From Poronia punctata (lineage: Eukaryota; Ascomycota; Sordariomycetes; Xylariales; Xylariaceae), in assembly GCA_022579005.1 (NCBI GenBank), contig MU401728.1, positions 1 to 43,068 of the forward strand: a DNA stretch of 43,068 bases, read 5' to 3'. The position numbers and the translations under genes were made by a program. How positions within the stretch are numbered: the first letter of the stretch is position 1; each line of letters starts with the position of its first letter. Below are positions 1 through 11,285 of this stretch, one piece after another. The notes beneath the pieces were generated by a model. The model did no database searches. It had not been told where the DNA came from and was given only the letters and a program-made list of their open reading frames with translations.

Positions 1-1976
1 AAGCTATTAATAATATATTTTAAGTTTAAATATAAAAAAAAAATAGCTTTTATATATATTTAAATTAAAGTTATTAAAAAAATAAAAATTTAAATATATT
101 AAATCTAGTTACTAAAAATTTATTTTTAAATTTATAATATATTTTTTATATTATTATTTAAGTTATAAATAAACTAGCTAAAAAATATTAGCAAAATAGC
201 ATTATTTAAGTTAAAAAATAAGTAAAATAAATAAGTAATAAAAAATATTATTTAATATTAAAAAAATTAAAGTAAATAAAAATACTTAATAAAATAAAAA
301 AGCTAGCTAATAAAATATAATATTTAAAAAGTAGCTAAATATTTAGTAAATATAAGCTATTTATTAAACTAATATAAAAAAAAAGTTAAAAAAGTTTATA
401 CTAAATAAAATAATAAATAAAGTAATTATAATTAATATAATAAATATTAAATTATAAAATATATACTTAGTTAATAAAAAAATAATAAGTTATTACTAAG
501 TAAGTTAAAATTAAGCTATAATATTATAAAAAATAAAAATATATATTTTAATAAATTTATTATAACTTAAAATATACTTTAAATTATTAATATAAAAAAT
601 ATTATTATTAAATAAAAAGTTAATAAGCAAAAGCTAAAAAGTAGCTAAAAAAGTAAATAATATATTATATTATTAAAATAGCTATAGCTAAAAATAAATA
701 ATATAGTTTAATAAATATTATAAATAAAGCTAATAATAGTAATAAAAACTATATTATAAATAAAAATCTTTTAATAAGCTTTACTAATATTAAAAAATGC
801 TTTAATACTTTTATTTTTATAAGCTTTTTTAAAGTTTAGCTTTTTATTAGCAGCTTTTAAAATAAATATATATAATTAATATAAATAAGCATTTAAATTG
901 CTTAAAAAGCTATTTTAATACTTTAAAAAAAAATAAAAAACTAGGCTTTATATATAATATTATTAAAGTTATTAAATAAAAGCTTTTTTTTGCTAATATA
1001 AAACTGCTAAATATTAGTAAATATACTAATAAATAAGCAATAAAAATATAAAATATAAAAAAAGTAATTATAATAGTTAATAAATAATAAATAATAATTA
1101 ATTTTTAATAAATAATAATATAATATTACTTTTTTTTTTAATTAGTATAACTAGCTTTTTTTTAAAAATAACTATATCCTAAAAAGCTAATCTTGCTTTA
1201 AATAAGCAAAATATATGTTAACTTATAATAATAAAAGTATTATTTAATAAAGTAGCGTTTATATTTATATTTTTATTTTTATTTTTATTTTTAGCTTTAA
1301 TAATAATAGTTTAATAGTTTTACTAAGCGTTTTTAGTTTTAGTATAAAAATAAATAATATATTATATAATTTATTAAGCTATATTAATTAAAATAAAAAG
1401 TATTTAAAAAAAAATAAACATTTAAGCAAACTAATAAGTAAAAAAGCAGTAAATATATAGCATAATAACTTTAATAGTTCTTTTTATAAAAAATATAATT
1501 AACGTTACTAAAGTAATAAAAATAGCAAATATAAAAATTTAAATATATATTAAAAACATAATACTAATAAAGCTTTTTACTAAGTATTATTATAATTTTT
1601 AGCTTATTATTATTTAATTAAGCAAAATTATAATTAAAATTAAAAATTTAATAATTTAAAAATAATTAATTTATATTAATATTAAAAATATGCTAGTATA
1701 TAAACTTAAAACAAAAAAGCTTTAAAAGTAATATAATAGCAATTGCTTAGCAAAAAGCTTAATAAAATAATAATGCTAAAAAAAAAGTAAATATTAAAAT
1801 AAAGTTATAAATAAAAAAAAATATATAAAGCTAAGTATAAGCTAATAAGTTAATAAAAAATAGCTTATAAAAGCTAATAAATTAATTTAATTAGTAAAAT
1901 TAAAAATAAGCCTAATTAGTAAATATACTTATAAATGCTAAAATTGCTAAAAACTAGCAACTTAAAAAAAAAGCAA
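1..1976 (+). mobile_element. Family A (Ty3/Gypsy) 3' internal fragment, RIP-degraded
   Basis: This is the last 2 kb of internal sequence of a family A retrotransposon, running into the LTR at 1977. It matches the reverse complement of about 34190-32201. Its first 700 bases also match 4600-5320 on the same strand. The part before about 700 is the downstream end of pol, after the integrase core; the rest up to the LTR shows no domain I recognise. No frame is open: TAA and TAG codons occur every few codons, as expected where CAA, CAG, CGA and TGG have been hit by RIP. A short run of TTTTTA units lies at 1268-1292. The left end is cut by the window edge. Family assignment is firm from the repeats; function of the 3' kilobase is unknown. 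Confidence 0.8.
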
Positions 1977-2211
1977 TATAATAAAGCACTTAGCTAAAAA
2001 ACTTATTTGCTAAGCTATTTACGTATAAACTACTTATTAGCTAAAGCTATGCTAATTAATAGCTAAAGCTTTGCTAGTTATATTTTTTTTATTTTTTTTA
2101 GCCAGTTTAGTTACCTATTTAGCTAATTAAACAAAAGTTATTTAATATACTTAATTCTTAAAATCGCTAGCAACATTACCTTATAACTACCTTATTGCTT
2201 AAACCTTTACA
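1977..2211 (+). repeat. Family A LTR, subtype 1
   Basis: This is a 235-base LTR. It starts TATAATAAAGCACTT (from an inferred TGTAACAAGGCACTT) and ends CCTTTACA, one of the few copies that keeps the terminal CA. Matching copies lie at 7660, 8207, 8915 and 42159 on + and at 31967 and 38686 on -. The central 60 bases separate two subtypes; this one carries the subtype 1 version. It is followed directly by mid-pol sequence rather than by the 5' end of an element, so the right boundary is a recombination or deletion junction. Confidence 0.85.
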
Positions 2212-2240
2212 TATATAAAGCATTAGCTAAACTAGTAAAT

Positions 2241-2560
2241 TATATTTATATAGTTTATTTAAATAATATTATAATTTTTTAAAAAATAATAAAAATATAA
2301 AAAGCACTTTTAATAAGTTTATAAGCAATTAGCAAAGTATTAACTATTTATAAAGCTATTAAAATATAAGTTTTTTAAAATTAAAATAAAGTTTTTAAAG
2401 TTTATTATTATAACTAAAAAAATAAAAATAAATTTTTAAAAAGTTATTACTATTTAAAAGTAAAAAGTATTAATTTTAATATATAGTATATAAGTTTTTT
2501 AAAGTTTATAAATTTTTATAAAAAGTTTATAGCTAAGTATATAAATATTATTGCGTTAAT
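2241..2560 (+). pseudogene. Reverse transcriptase remnant, Ty3/Gypsy (family A)
   Basis: In the frame of position 2253 the codons at 2253-2279 read VYLNNIIIF. Changing the two AAT codons back to GAT/GAC gives the YLDD catalytic box of Ty3/Gypsy reverse transcriptase, which is followed by a phenylalanine as in the family pattern. The minus-strand copy at 36522-36496 reads VYLNNIIVF in the same place, so the box is shared by two independently mutated copies. The fingers and early palm region is absent here because the fragment starts just before the box. Stops follow within a few codons. The reading is from the sequence; the D-to-N restoration is inference from RIP. Confidence 0.65.
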
Positions 2561-4023
2561 TATAATAATTTTAAAAAGTTATACTTTGCTAAGCTATGTT
2601 TTTAAATAAACTTTAAAAGCAAATTAAGTATTTAAAAACATAAAAAAAGCTTTTATATTAATAACTACTTTTTACTACTAAAATAGCTATTTAAATATTA
2701 AAGTAAAAATAAATATATTAAAAAAAGCAATATTAAAAATATTATAATAAGTTTATAAAAAAATGTAAAAACTAGTTGCTTATTAGTTATAAATGCTTAT
2801 AAATATAAAAATTAAATAAATAATAAGCTAATAAAAGCTTTTAATAATTATAAAAAGCTATAAGTATTAAAAGCAATATATTTTAAAAAAAACCTTTATA
2901 ATATAAATAAATTATATAGCTTTAAAAAGTATAATTAACTTATTAGCACAAAACTTTTAAAAAAGCTTACTTATTAAGTATATAAGCTAGCATAGTTTAA
3001 TTTTAATAAAAAATATTAATTAAGTATATTAAACTAAGTAAATAAACTATTAAAAAAGCTAAATTATATAGCTAAAAAGATTTAATATAAAAATATAATA
3101 CTAATACTAAAAAAAAGGTTTTAACTAGTTAGCAAGCTACTATAAAAAATATAGTAATTATTAGTAAAAATCTTATTTTCTTTTTTAAAAAAGTAAAGCA
3201 TTAGCTTATGCTATTAAAGCAGCTTAAAAAGCTTTATTAAACTTATACTTATTAGCTTATTTAAAAATAAAAATATATATTATAAACTTATAAGCTTATA
3301 AAGCGCTAGACTTTTACTATATTATTATAAACAATTTTTAAAGGCAAAAAAAAACAAAGTATTAATATATATTTTTAACTTATATATTATATATTATATA
3401 AATAATAATAGTAACTTATTTAATAAAAGCTATTATTAAAAGCATTAAAATTGCTTTTTTTTTAAAAGCTAAGGCTATTATTTATACCTAATATATTTTA
3501 TATACTAAAGCTAAAAAATTAGCTTAAAAAAATAGCCTTTTAATTAGTAGCTTTAATATAGTTTTATAAAATAGTTTATAAATTATAAGCTAAAAACCTT
3601 ACTTTTATAAAACTTATAAAAATTATATACTATAAAGTTAAAATATATAAAAAATATTATATTAATAGTAAAAATATATTATATTTTAAAAAGTAGCTAG
3701 TAATTTTAGCTTAAAAAAGTTTAGTAAAGCAATAAATATACTAGTACTATAATAACCTAAAAGCTAAGCATATAAAAAAAATAGCTAAGTTATTATAATA
3801 TAAGTTTTATTAGAAAAGCTTAAAGCAAAATATTTAAAAATACGTTACTAGCTATATATAATATAAAAATACTTAAAAACTAAAGCATAAGCTTTATAAA
3901 AAGGTTTAATTATTATTTTTATTAAAATAGCTTTTTTAAAAAATTAACTTAAATTTTATTATAAAACTACTTTTATATATAAAAGCAAATAATAACGTTT
4001 ATAATATAATTTTAATTATTATA

Positions 4024-4290
4024 AACTAATTTATAAAAATAATATTGTTTATTTTTATATAAAAAACGTTTAACGCTACTAAGCTTATAGCAATTATATA
4101 TTATAAAGTAAACTGCTAATATAAGTTTTTTAAAAAAATTATAAGTATTAAAAATAAACTTATTATAAGCAAATTTTAAAAAAAGTTTTATAAAATATAA
4201 AAAATATATTAATAACTATTTACTATATAGCACTTTTAAACTAATAGCTAAACAAAATAAGTATATTAAACTTTAAAAAAGTATTTTTAT
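4024..4290 (+). pseudogene. Integrase catalytic core remnant, Ty3/Gypsy (family A)
   Basis: In the frame of 4030 the sequence reads N*FIK at its start, which corresponds to DRFTK, the segment between the first and second catalytic aspartates of Gypsy integrases. It then runs through a long stretch whose few stops fall where Q, R or W are expected. The second-aspartate block reads IISIKNK here and ISNKNK in the minus copy near 34610, matching family pattern IISDRDK. The catalytic codon is AAT in the minus copy but ATT here, a transversion that RIP cannot explain. Further on, HF*TNS*TK corresponds to HPQTDGQTE, the conserved block around the catalytic glutamate region. This identifies family A as Ty3/Gypsy. 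Confidence 0.82.
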
Positions 4291-5698
4291 ACTTTTTATA
4301 GTAATAAGCTAAATAGCTAAGTTAAAGTATTAATAAAAGCTAAGTTTATATATAATAATAGCTAATATGCTATTATAAGCTATTTACTATTTAAAGCGCT
4401 ATATAAATATTTTTTAAAAAATATTAAGTATATATTAAAGCAGCTTTAATTTAATATTTAAAAAGAAAAAAAAAAGCTATAGCAAATAAAAGCTAAATAC
4501 TATATAGTTTATAAGTATTAAAAACAAGTAGTTAAATTAATATAAAAGTATTATAATAAGCGTTATATATTAGAAAAACTTTAAGTAAGTAATATAATAG
4601 AGTTATTAATAGCATACTTTAAATTTAAATATAGAAAAAGCTAGCTTTTATATATATTTAGCTTAAAGTTGTTAAAAAAAATAAAAACTTAAGCATATTA
4701 AATTAAATTGCTTAAAATTTATTTTTAAGTTTATAATATGTTTTTTATATTATTACTTAAACTATAAATAAATTAGCTAAAATATAATAGTTATACAACG
4801 TTACTTAAATTAAAAATAAATAAATAAAATAAGTAGTAAAAAACATTGTTTAATATTAAATAAATAAAATAAATAAAAGGATTTAGTAAAATAAAAAAGC
4901 TAGCTAATAAAATATAATACTTAAAAGCTACCTAAGCACTAAGTAAATATAAGTTATTTGCTAAACTAATATAAAAAAAAAGTTAAAAAAGTTAATATTA
5001 AATAAAATAATAAATAAAGTAGTTATATTAGTATATAAGTACTAAAAGTTATAAAAGTATAAAACTTAGTTAATAAAAAATAGTAAGCTATTATTAAGTA
5101 ATTAACTAAGCTATAGTATTATAAAAATTAAAACTTATATATAAATAAACTTATAATAACTTTAACTTAATTATTAATATAAAAAGCACTATTATTAAAT
5201 AAAGTATTAGTAAGCAAAAGCTAAAAAGTAGTTAATTAAAAATATATATTATATTAAAAAAATAACTATAGTTAGCTAGTTAAAAAAACTATAATAATTA
5301 AAATAAATAAAGGCTATAGCTAAAGTAATATTAATAAAAAGCTAAGCAAGCTAATTTAAGCATATATTTACTATAGCAGGAAAATGCGTAGCAAAATGAT
5401 AATTATTAGCTTTAACAATTATTGTTTTTATTAAATAGTTAGCATATTTTATACTAAAAACTAAGTTTTTAGCAAGGTTTAGTATATTGGTTATATATTA
5501 TAATTTGTAAAAAATCTGCAACTTAGTTACTAATAAAGTAGTTTAGCTGCTTACTTTATTAAAGGCTTTATAAGTTTAACTTTTTGCAAAGCTTTTAATA
5601 AAGTAAGCTAGCTTTTTAGATTTTTTTAAAATTAAACCTATTTTAACTTAAATTGCAAAATTAAACTAATTAAAGCCTACCTCTTAATAATAATTAAT

Positions 5699-5803
5699 AT
5701 TAAGTTATATAAGTATATTATAGTATATAAAAGTATTAAAAGAATATAGTGCTTTAATTATAAAAAACCTTTTAAGATAGTCTAATTTATACTTTTTTTT
5801 ATA
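5699..5803. repeat. 105-base direct repeat, left copy
   Basis: Left partner of the pair described for 5699-6525. It carries more A and T than the right copy at most variable positions (for example TTTAATTATA against CCTAACTATA), so it has taken more RIP-type changes. Confidence 0.7.
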
Positions 5804-6420
5804 CACAGCTAAACTTTTTTTATAATAAGCACTATTAAGGGCAAAAGCTATATATATAAAAACTACTTAAAATACTTTTAAAATTATTATAATAACTTTA
5901 TTTTTAATATTTTTTTAACTGCTTTAAGCATAACTACTTTATAAAGTCTTTTTTACCTTTTTAGGTTTTTTTTTACCTAGCTAGAAATATATTAACAGGT
6001 AAAGGTTAAAGGAGAGTTTTATACTAAATTGGTTTAAAAATAATTAACATAAACCTTGTTTTTTAACGTTAATTATAATAAATTTAAAAAAATAATAAGA
6101 AGTATATATATATAGGTGAAATTTCTTTTTCTTTTTTTTACTTAAGCTTGCAGCAAGGAAGTATAAACCGGTATAGGTATGTAAGTATAGGTTAAAATAT
6201 TGCTATTCCTTATACTTTTTTAAATTTTGTAAGTATATATGTTGTAGCGTAGCTAAAAAAATAGCAAAAGCAAAGGCGGCAGCAAAGGATGCATGCTAGA
6301 AATAACTTTTAAAATTATATATTAAAAATGTATAATTAACCTTAGCTTATGATATATATTAAGTACTGCAATAAGAAAATGCAAATAGAAATTAAACAAA
6401 GGCGGCAGCTTTTACTATAT

Positions 6421-6525
6421 ATTAGGTTATATAGGTATATTATAGTATATTAAAGTGTTAAAAGAATATAGTGCCCTAACTATAAAAAACTTTTTAATAT
6501 AGTCTAATTTATACCTTCTCTTATA
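6421..6525. repeat. 105-base direct repeat, right copy
   Basis: Right partner of the 5699 repeat, with more surviving C and G (GTGCCCTAAC, ACCTTCTC). It is followed by sequence unrelated to what follows the left copy, which sets the repeat end at about 6525. Confidence 0.7.
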
Positions 6526-7659
6526 TTGTTAAGAAATAATTATTATTTTTAATACTATAAGTAAAATAATTTACTATAATTATTTAACTAATAATAATTG
6601 TTTTTTATATATTTTCCCTTTATAGGAAGTTAGCTAAAAAAAATATATTACGTTTTAAAAAAAAGCACTATAATAATAGCTTTTAAAACTAAGCTATTAA
6701 ACTAATTTTAAATAAAAAGCTAAAAGTTTAATTAAAACTATATTAATATTAAGCTAATAAATAATAAATAATTAGTAAGTAGTACTAATAATTTAAAAAG
6801 TAATTAAAATATTAAGTAAAAATAAATATTAGTTAACTTTTAGTATATAGTAGCATAGCAAAAAAACTTATTTTTAAAAAATATAGCTTTTTCAAAAAAA
6901 GTAATAGCTTGCTAAAAAGCTATTAAAGCTTTTTTAAAATAAAAAATATTGCAACTTATATAAATAATGCTTAGTATAGTAATATAAGCTTTAAAGTTAT
7001 TAACTTTATAGTATATATAGTTATTATAAAAAGAAAATACGTATATTTAAAAAAATAGTATAGTAAATAATTTGCTAAGCAATACTAATTAAAATTAATA
7101 AAATTTAACAGAGTTAATTAATATATATACTTAAAAAATAAGCAGCAAACATATAAAATAATAAGCATAATAGTTTATTTTATATTAAATATAGCTAGGC
7201 TTAAAAAGCCAGCAAATATAGTATATATAAAAATCAATTTATATATTACTAGCATAATAAATATAAAGTTTAATACTAATAATGTTAATTTTTATTAGTT
7301 GCTTGCTATTTTCATTATTAGTAATAAAATTAAAAACTATATAATTAAAGTATAATTAACTAATATTTAAATAAAAAGGCTATAAATATATAAAGCTAGT
7401 ATAAAATAACTAAAAAAAAGCATTATAGCAAGCGTACTTTTAAAAACTAGTAGCAAAAAAATATATAAAAATCTTATTATATAAAAAAGTAAAAAACTAA
7501 TAATTAGATTTAAAATATATTATAATATAAGCTAGTAACTAAGCAATAGTAAGGTATAAAATAAAAGTAGCTAATTAGCTAAAAATATAAAGCTAATCTT
7601 TTTTAAATATATTTATAAATACTTTATTGCTAAAAACTAGCAATTTAAAAAAAAGGCAA
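6526..7659 (+). other. Unassigned A-rich degenerate sequence before a family A LTR
   Basis: About 1.1 kb of A-rich, stop-filled sequence. The last 40 bases (from about 7620) match the stretch that precedes other A LTRs, but the rest does not align by eye with the A 3' region at 1000-1976. It may be the 3' end of a diverged A subfamily, since the LTR that follows is subtype 2. No domain, RNA gene or repeat pair was recognised within it. Confidence 0.4.
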
Positions 7660-7898
7660 TATAATAAAACATTTACTTATAAAACTTACTAGCTGCACTA
7701 TTAATATATAAACTATATATAAGCTAAACTTATGCTAACTATTAGCTATAGTTTAGCTAGTTATATTGTTTTTATTTTTTTAGCTAGCTTAGTTATTTAC
7801 TTAGTTAATTTAACTAAATAAAAGTTATTTAATATACTTAGTTTTTAAAATTGCTAGTAATATTACTTTATAACTACTTTATTGCTTAACCTTTTATA
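7660..7898 (+). repeat. Family A LTR, subtype 2
   Basis: LTR of about 239 bases with the subtype 2 centre (TATAAGCTAAACTTATGC... pattern shared with 8915 and the minus copy at 38686). Ends correspond to TGTAAC and TTACA. Downstream it abuts another A 3' fragment instead of an element start, so it marks a junction between two partial copies. Confidence 0.8.
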
Positions 7899-8206
7899 TT
7901 TAGTTTAATATTAAAAGTATACTAATATATAAATTTAAAATAAAAAAGCTTTAAAAGCAGCATAATAGCAATTGCTTAGTAAAAAGGCTTAATAAAATGA
8001 TAATGTTAAAAAAAAGGAAATATTAAAAATAAGCTTATAAAATTAAAAAAATGCGTAAACTAGGTATAAGCTAATTAGTTAATAAAAAAATAGCTTATAA
8101 ATATAATAAAGCAATTTAATTAAAAAGTTAAAAATAGGCCTAATTATTAAATGTACTTATAAATACTAAAATTGCTAAAAACTAGCAACTTTAAAAAAAA
8201 AGGCAA
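7899..8206 (+). mobile_element. Family A 3' end fragment
   Basis: About 300 bases matching 1670-1976 on + and the reverse complement of about 32520-32201. It leads directly into the LTR at 8207. The left edge falls against the end of the previous LTR, so this is a second, independently broken copy of the same 3' end, probably left by recombination between A elements. Confidence 0.75.
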
Positions 8207-8441
8207 TATAATAAAGTACCTAGCTAAAAAAACCTACTTACTAACCTATTTGCATATAAACTATATAGTAGCTAAAGCTATACTAATTAATAGCTAAGCT
8301 TTGCTAATTATATTTTTTTAATTTTTTTTAGCTAGTATAGTTACTTACTTAGCTAACTAAATAAAGGTTATTTAATATACTTAGTTTTTAAAATTAATAA
8401 TAATATTATTATATAACTATTTTATTACTTTAATCTTTATA
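8207..8441 (+). repeat. Family A LTR, subtype 1
   Basis: 235-base LTR, with the same start and end as the copy at 1977. The block TTAATAATAATATTATTATA near its end differs from other copies, which read CTAGCAATATTACTTTATA there. It is followed by family A 5' sequence, so it acts as a 5' LTR for the piece on its right and a 3' LTR for the piece on its left. Confidence 0.82.
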
Positions 8442-8914
8442 CTTTTTTATTTTTATATTTTTAAGTTATAATATAATATTTAGCTATAAAGTTTAAAATA
8501 AAAAACTAAGTATAGTTTTTAACTATAAAGCATATAATTAGCAATAATATAAATAAGCTTAATAAACCTAATACTAGAAATAAGCAATAAAAGCTAAAGG
8601 AACTAGTTAATAATTAAGCTAATTTTATAAATAGTTAAAAATAAAAAAGCTATAATAAATAAATAAAAAAGTAAAAAGCTTTATAGTAAACTAAAAAGCT
8701 TAAAATAAAAAGTGCTATTTATTAAAGTAGTAAATTAACTACTAAGCAATAACTTATAAAAAAGTTAAAAAGTTAAAAAGTATTTTTTTAATTTTAAACT
8801 ATTATTATATAAAAACTTTTATTATAAAATCTTTTATTATAATAGTATTTAAAAAAGTTTAAAACGCTAAAATAATAATTTTTTAAATTATATTATTAAT
8901 ATAATAAGCTAAAA
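8442..8914 (+). mobile_element. Family A 5' internal fragment
   Basis: 473 bases of sequence immediately downstream of an A LTR. It matches 9151-9530 and 42395-42850 and is cut off at 8914, where another A LTR begins. No primer-binding site could be recognised next to the LTR, as expected if its GG and CA bases have been mutated. Confidence 0.75.
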
Positions 8915-9150
8915 TATAATAAAGCACTTACTTATAAAACTTGTTTATTAAGCTACTTATATATAAACTATACTTAAATTATACTTATACTAACTATTAG
9001 CTATAGCTTAGCTAGTTATAATTTTTTTTTATTTTTTTTGCTAGCTTAGTTATTTACTTAATTAACTAAATATAAGTTATTTAATATATTTAGTTTTTAA
9101 AATTGCTAGGAATATAACTTTATAACTATTTTATTATTTTAACTTTTATA
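8915..9150 (+). repeat. Family A LTR, subtype 2
   Basis: 236-base LTR of subtype 2, heading the longest plus-strand 5' fragment of family A in the window. The sequence to its left is an A 5' fragment cut in mid-course, so this copy either inserted into, or recombined with, the preceding one. Confidence 0.82.
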
Positions 9151-11285
9151 TTTTTGTGTTTTTATTTTTTTAAGTTATAATATAATATTTAGTAAAAAGA
9201 TTTAAATTAAACACTAAGTATAGTTTATAACTACTAAGTAAATAACTAGCAATATTATAAATAACTAAAAATAAAAAAGCTATAAAAATATAAAAAAAGT
9301 AAAAAGCTTAGTAATAAACTAAAAAACGTAAAATAAAAAATGCTACTTATTAAAAGAATTAATGAGCTATTAAGCAATAACTTATAAAAAGGTTAAAAAG
9401 TTAAAAGATATTTTTTTATATTAAATTACTATTATATAAAAGTTTTTATTATAAAAGTCTTTATTATAATAGCTTTTAAAAAAGTTTAAAAAGCTAAAGT
9501 AATAATTTTTAAATTAAATAATTAATATAATAAATTAAAACTTATAGTTGCTTTAATTACTTATTAAGTAAAAAAAGCTATAATATAAAAATAATATTAA
9601 AGCTTTTATATATAATTATAAATAGCTAAAATAAAATATTATTATTATTAAAGTTAAAAACTAAGTTATAGCTATAAAAAAGTAATTAATAAAAGCTTAG
9701 CTGTAAAGATTTAATATAAATTATATAAGCTTTAATATAAGCTAAGTTTAATATTTAAATAAATTAGCATTTTAATTAAAATATGCTAAATTTTAATAAT
9801 TTTTTTAAAAAGCTACTTTTAAAAACTTTTAAAAGTTTATTTAATAAAAAAATATTAGCTTAAAACTATTTAAATAAACTTTTTAAAAGCTGTTATATAA
9901 GCTATAATAAAAAAAATAAAAAAAAATAAAAAAATCTTTTTTTACTAAGTATTATTATAAAAGCTTAAAAGCGCTATATTATTAAAACACAAAAGCTAGC
10001 TAGCTTTTAATTATTAGTATAAGCTTTTAAAAAACTGAAATAAAAGTTTTAATAAAGTATATATTATTTAGTAATATAATAATAATTTTAAAAAAGCAAC
10101 AAAATAAAAAGGTACTTAGTACTATACTAAGTAAAATTATTAACCACTATATAAGCTAAAATATACTAAATACTTATTAAAGTAAACAAAGTTAATAAAT
10201 AACTTAAAAGCGCTTAAATAGTTTTTATAATAAAAATTAAATAATAAATAAATTAAAATTAAAATAAATTAGCATATATAAGCAATAGGTTTATAAAGTA
10301 TTATTGCTATAATAAAAAAAGCTATATAGCTAAGTATTGCTTAAAAATAAATAGTTAATATTAAATTGCTAATTAAGTAAAGTTAAATAAAAACTATATA
10401 AATAGCTTAAAAATAAAAAATAAAATATTAAAATAAGTTAATTAAACTTTAAAAATAAAAACTTAAAAGTTAAAGTAAAATAAAATGATATATTTATTTT
10501 ATTTTAAAAAAGTTTTATAAAGCATTTACTATTATAAAGCTATTTTAATTAATAGTTATAATTCTTTAAGTAGTAAGCAAAAGCTAAAAAGTTATTATAA
10601 ATATAAATAAAAAAGCTTAAATAAATATTATATATAAATTCTTTTTTTAAAAAAGTACTTATAAAAGATAAATATTTTATTACTTTTATTAATAAAATTA
10701 AATAAAAAGCTAATAAAGTGCTAAATAGCTTATATAGCTAGCTTTTAAATAATTAATAGTTAAAAAACTAAAAAAGCTTTTAAATAAAAAATTTACATAA
10801 TATATAAAAAGCAAAAAGTATTAAAGCTTTAAATATTATAATTAAAAATAAGTTAATTAAGTATATTATTAAATATAGCTTTTATTTAATAAATTTATAG
10901 TAAATACTAAAAAGTAATCTTTAAAAAGCTTACTAAAAACATAGTTAGTAGTTAAATAGCATATATTGCTAACGTAATAAGTATAAGTATTAGTTTTTTA
11001 AAAAAAAGTTATTATTTTTAAAAATTAAAAATATACTTAGTACTAAAAATAAAAATAATTTATTTAAGTATTTTAAAGCATTTTAGTATTATATTTTTAA
11101 ATTATTAATAAAAAAGTTATTAGTATTATAAAAGTATAATATATAATAAACTTAATAAAAAATAATAAGTACTTTTTAATTTTAATTTATTTTATTATAA
11201 AAGCTTAATAATAAATATTTAAAATATATTTTTAAAAAGCTTTTAAAAAACCTATATATAGTACTTAAAAGCAAATATAAAAGCT
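9151..11285 (+). mobile_element. Family A 5' internal region (leader, gag, start of pol)
   Basis: About 2.1 kb that follows the LTR at 8915 and matches the reverse complement of 38685-36840 from about 9475 onward. By position it holds the leader and gag and reaches towards RT, but I could not read gag motifs. It contains the site AAAAG at 10924-10928, which is occupied by element D in the neighbouring copy, so this copy preserves the empty site. It ends at 11285, where the same 5' segment starts again. Confidence 0.75.

Larger units (their letters stand above)
2212..5330 (+). mobile_element. Family A pol fragment (RT box to integrase), truncated both ends
   Basis: About 3.1 kb matching the reverse complement of 36560-33480 in the minus-strand A copy. 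It starts abruptly at the reverse transcriptase active-site box, immediately after an LTR, so gag and the front of RT are missing. It ends near 5330, where the less mutated patch begins. RT and integrase are annotated separately. The + strand is A-rich, as usual for the coding strand of retrotransposons. Relative to the other A copies the differences are mostly C/T and G/A. The right boundary is approximate. Confidence 0.78.
5699..6525. mobile_element. Small element bounded by 105-base direct repeats (TRIM-like)
   Basis: Two direct repeats of equal length, 5699-5803 and 6421-6525, bound a 617-base interior. They share a start (ATTARGTTATATARG) and an end in CTTATA or its TTTATA variant, and differ at roughly a dozen positions, mostly transitions, as two LTRs of one insertion would after RIP. 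The whole unit of 827 bases has no domain or long frame, which fits a TRIM or other short non-autonomous LTR element. Against this, the ends are not TG...CA even after allowing for RIP, and I see no clear target duplication. A GGCGGCAGC motif occurs just before the right repeat and again at 6271. Orientation is undetermined. Confidence 0.5.
5340..6640. other. Less-mutated patch (low-RIP island)
   Basis: Composition changes here: CA, TG, GG and CC reappear (for example GGCGGCAGC at 6271 and 6400, and CAGGTAAAGG near 5995), unlike the flanks. No convincing open frame or RNA gene was found. The patch contains the 105-base direct-repeat pair at 5699 and 6421 and, near 6100-6140, a TATA-like run followed by a C/T-rich tract that could be an old promoter, though this is only suggestive. 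It is most simply a low-copy or late-arriving insertion that received less RIP than the A elements around it. Boundaries are judged by eye. Confidence 0.6.

Noticed and set aside
2205..2235. tRNA primer-binding site after the family A LTR
   Set aside because: This LTR is followed by mid-pol sequence, and the copies with true 5' sequence show no TGG-type match that survives RIP.
6100..6180. Pol II promoter (TATATATATAGG followed by a C/T-rich tract)
   Set aside because: TATA-like words are everywhere in this composition; without a transcript or downstream gene it cannot be called.
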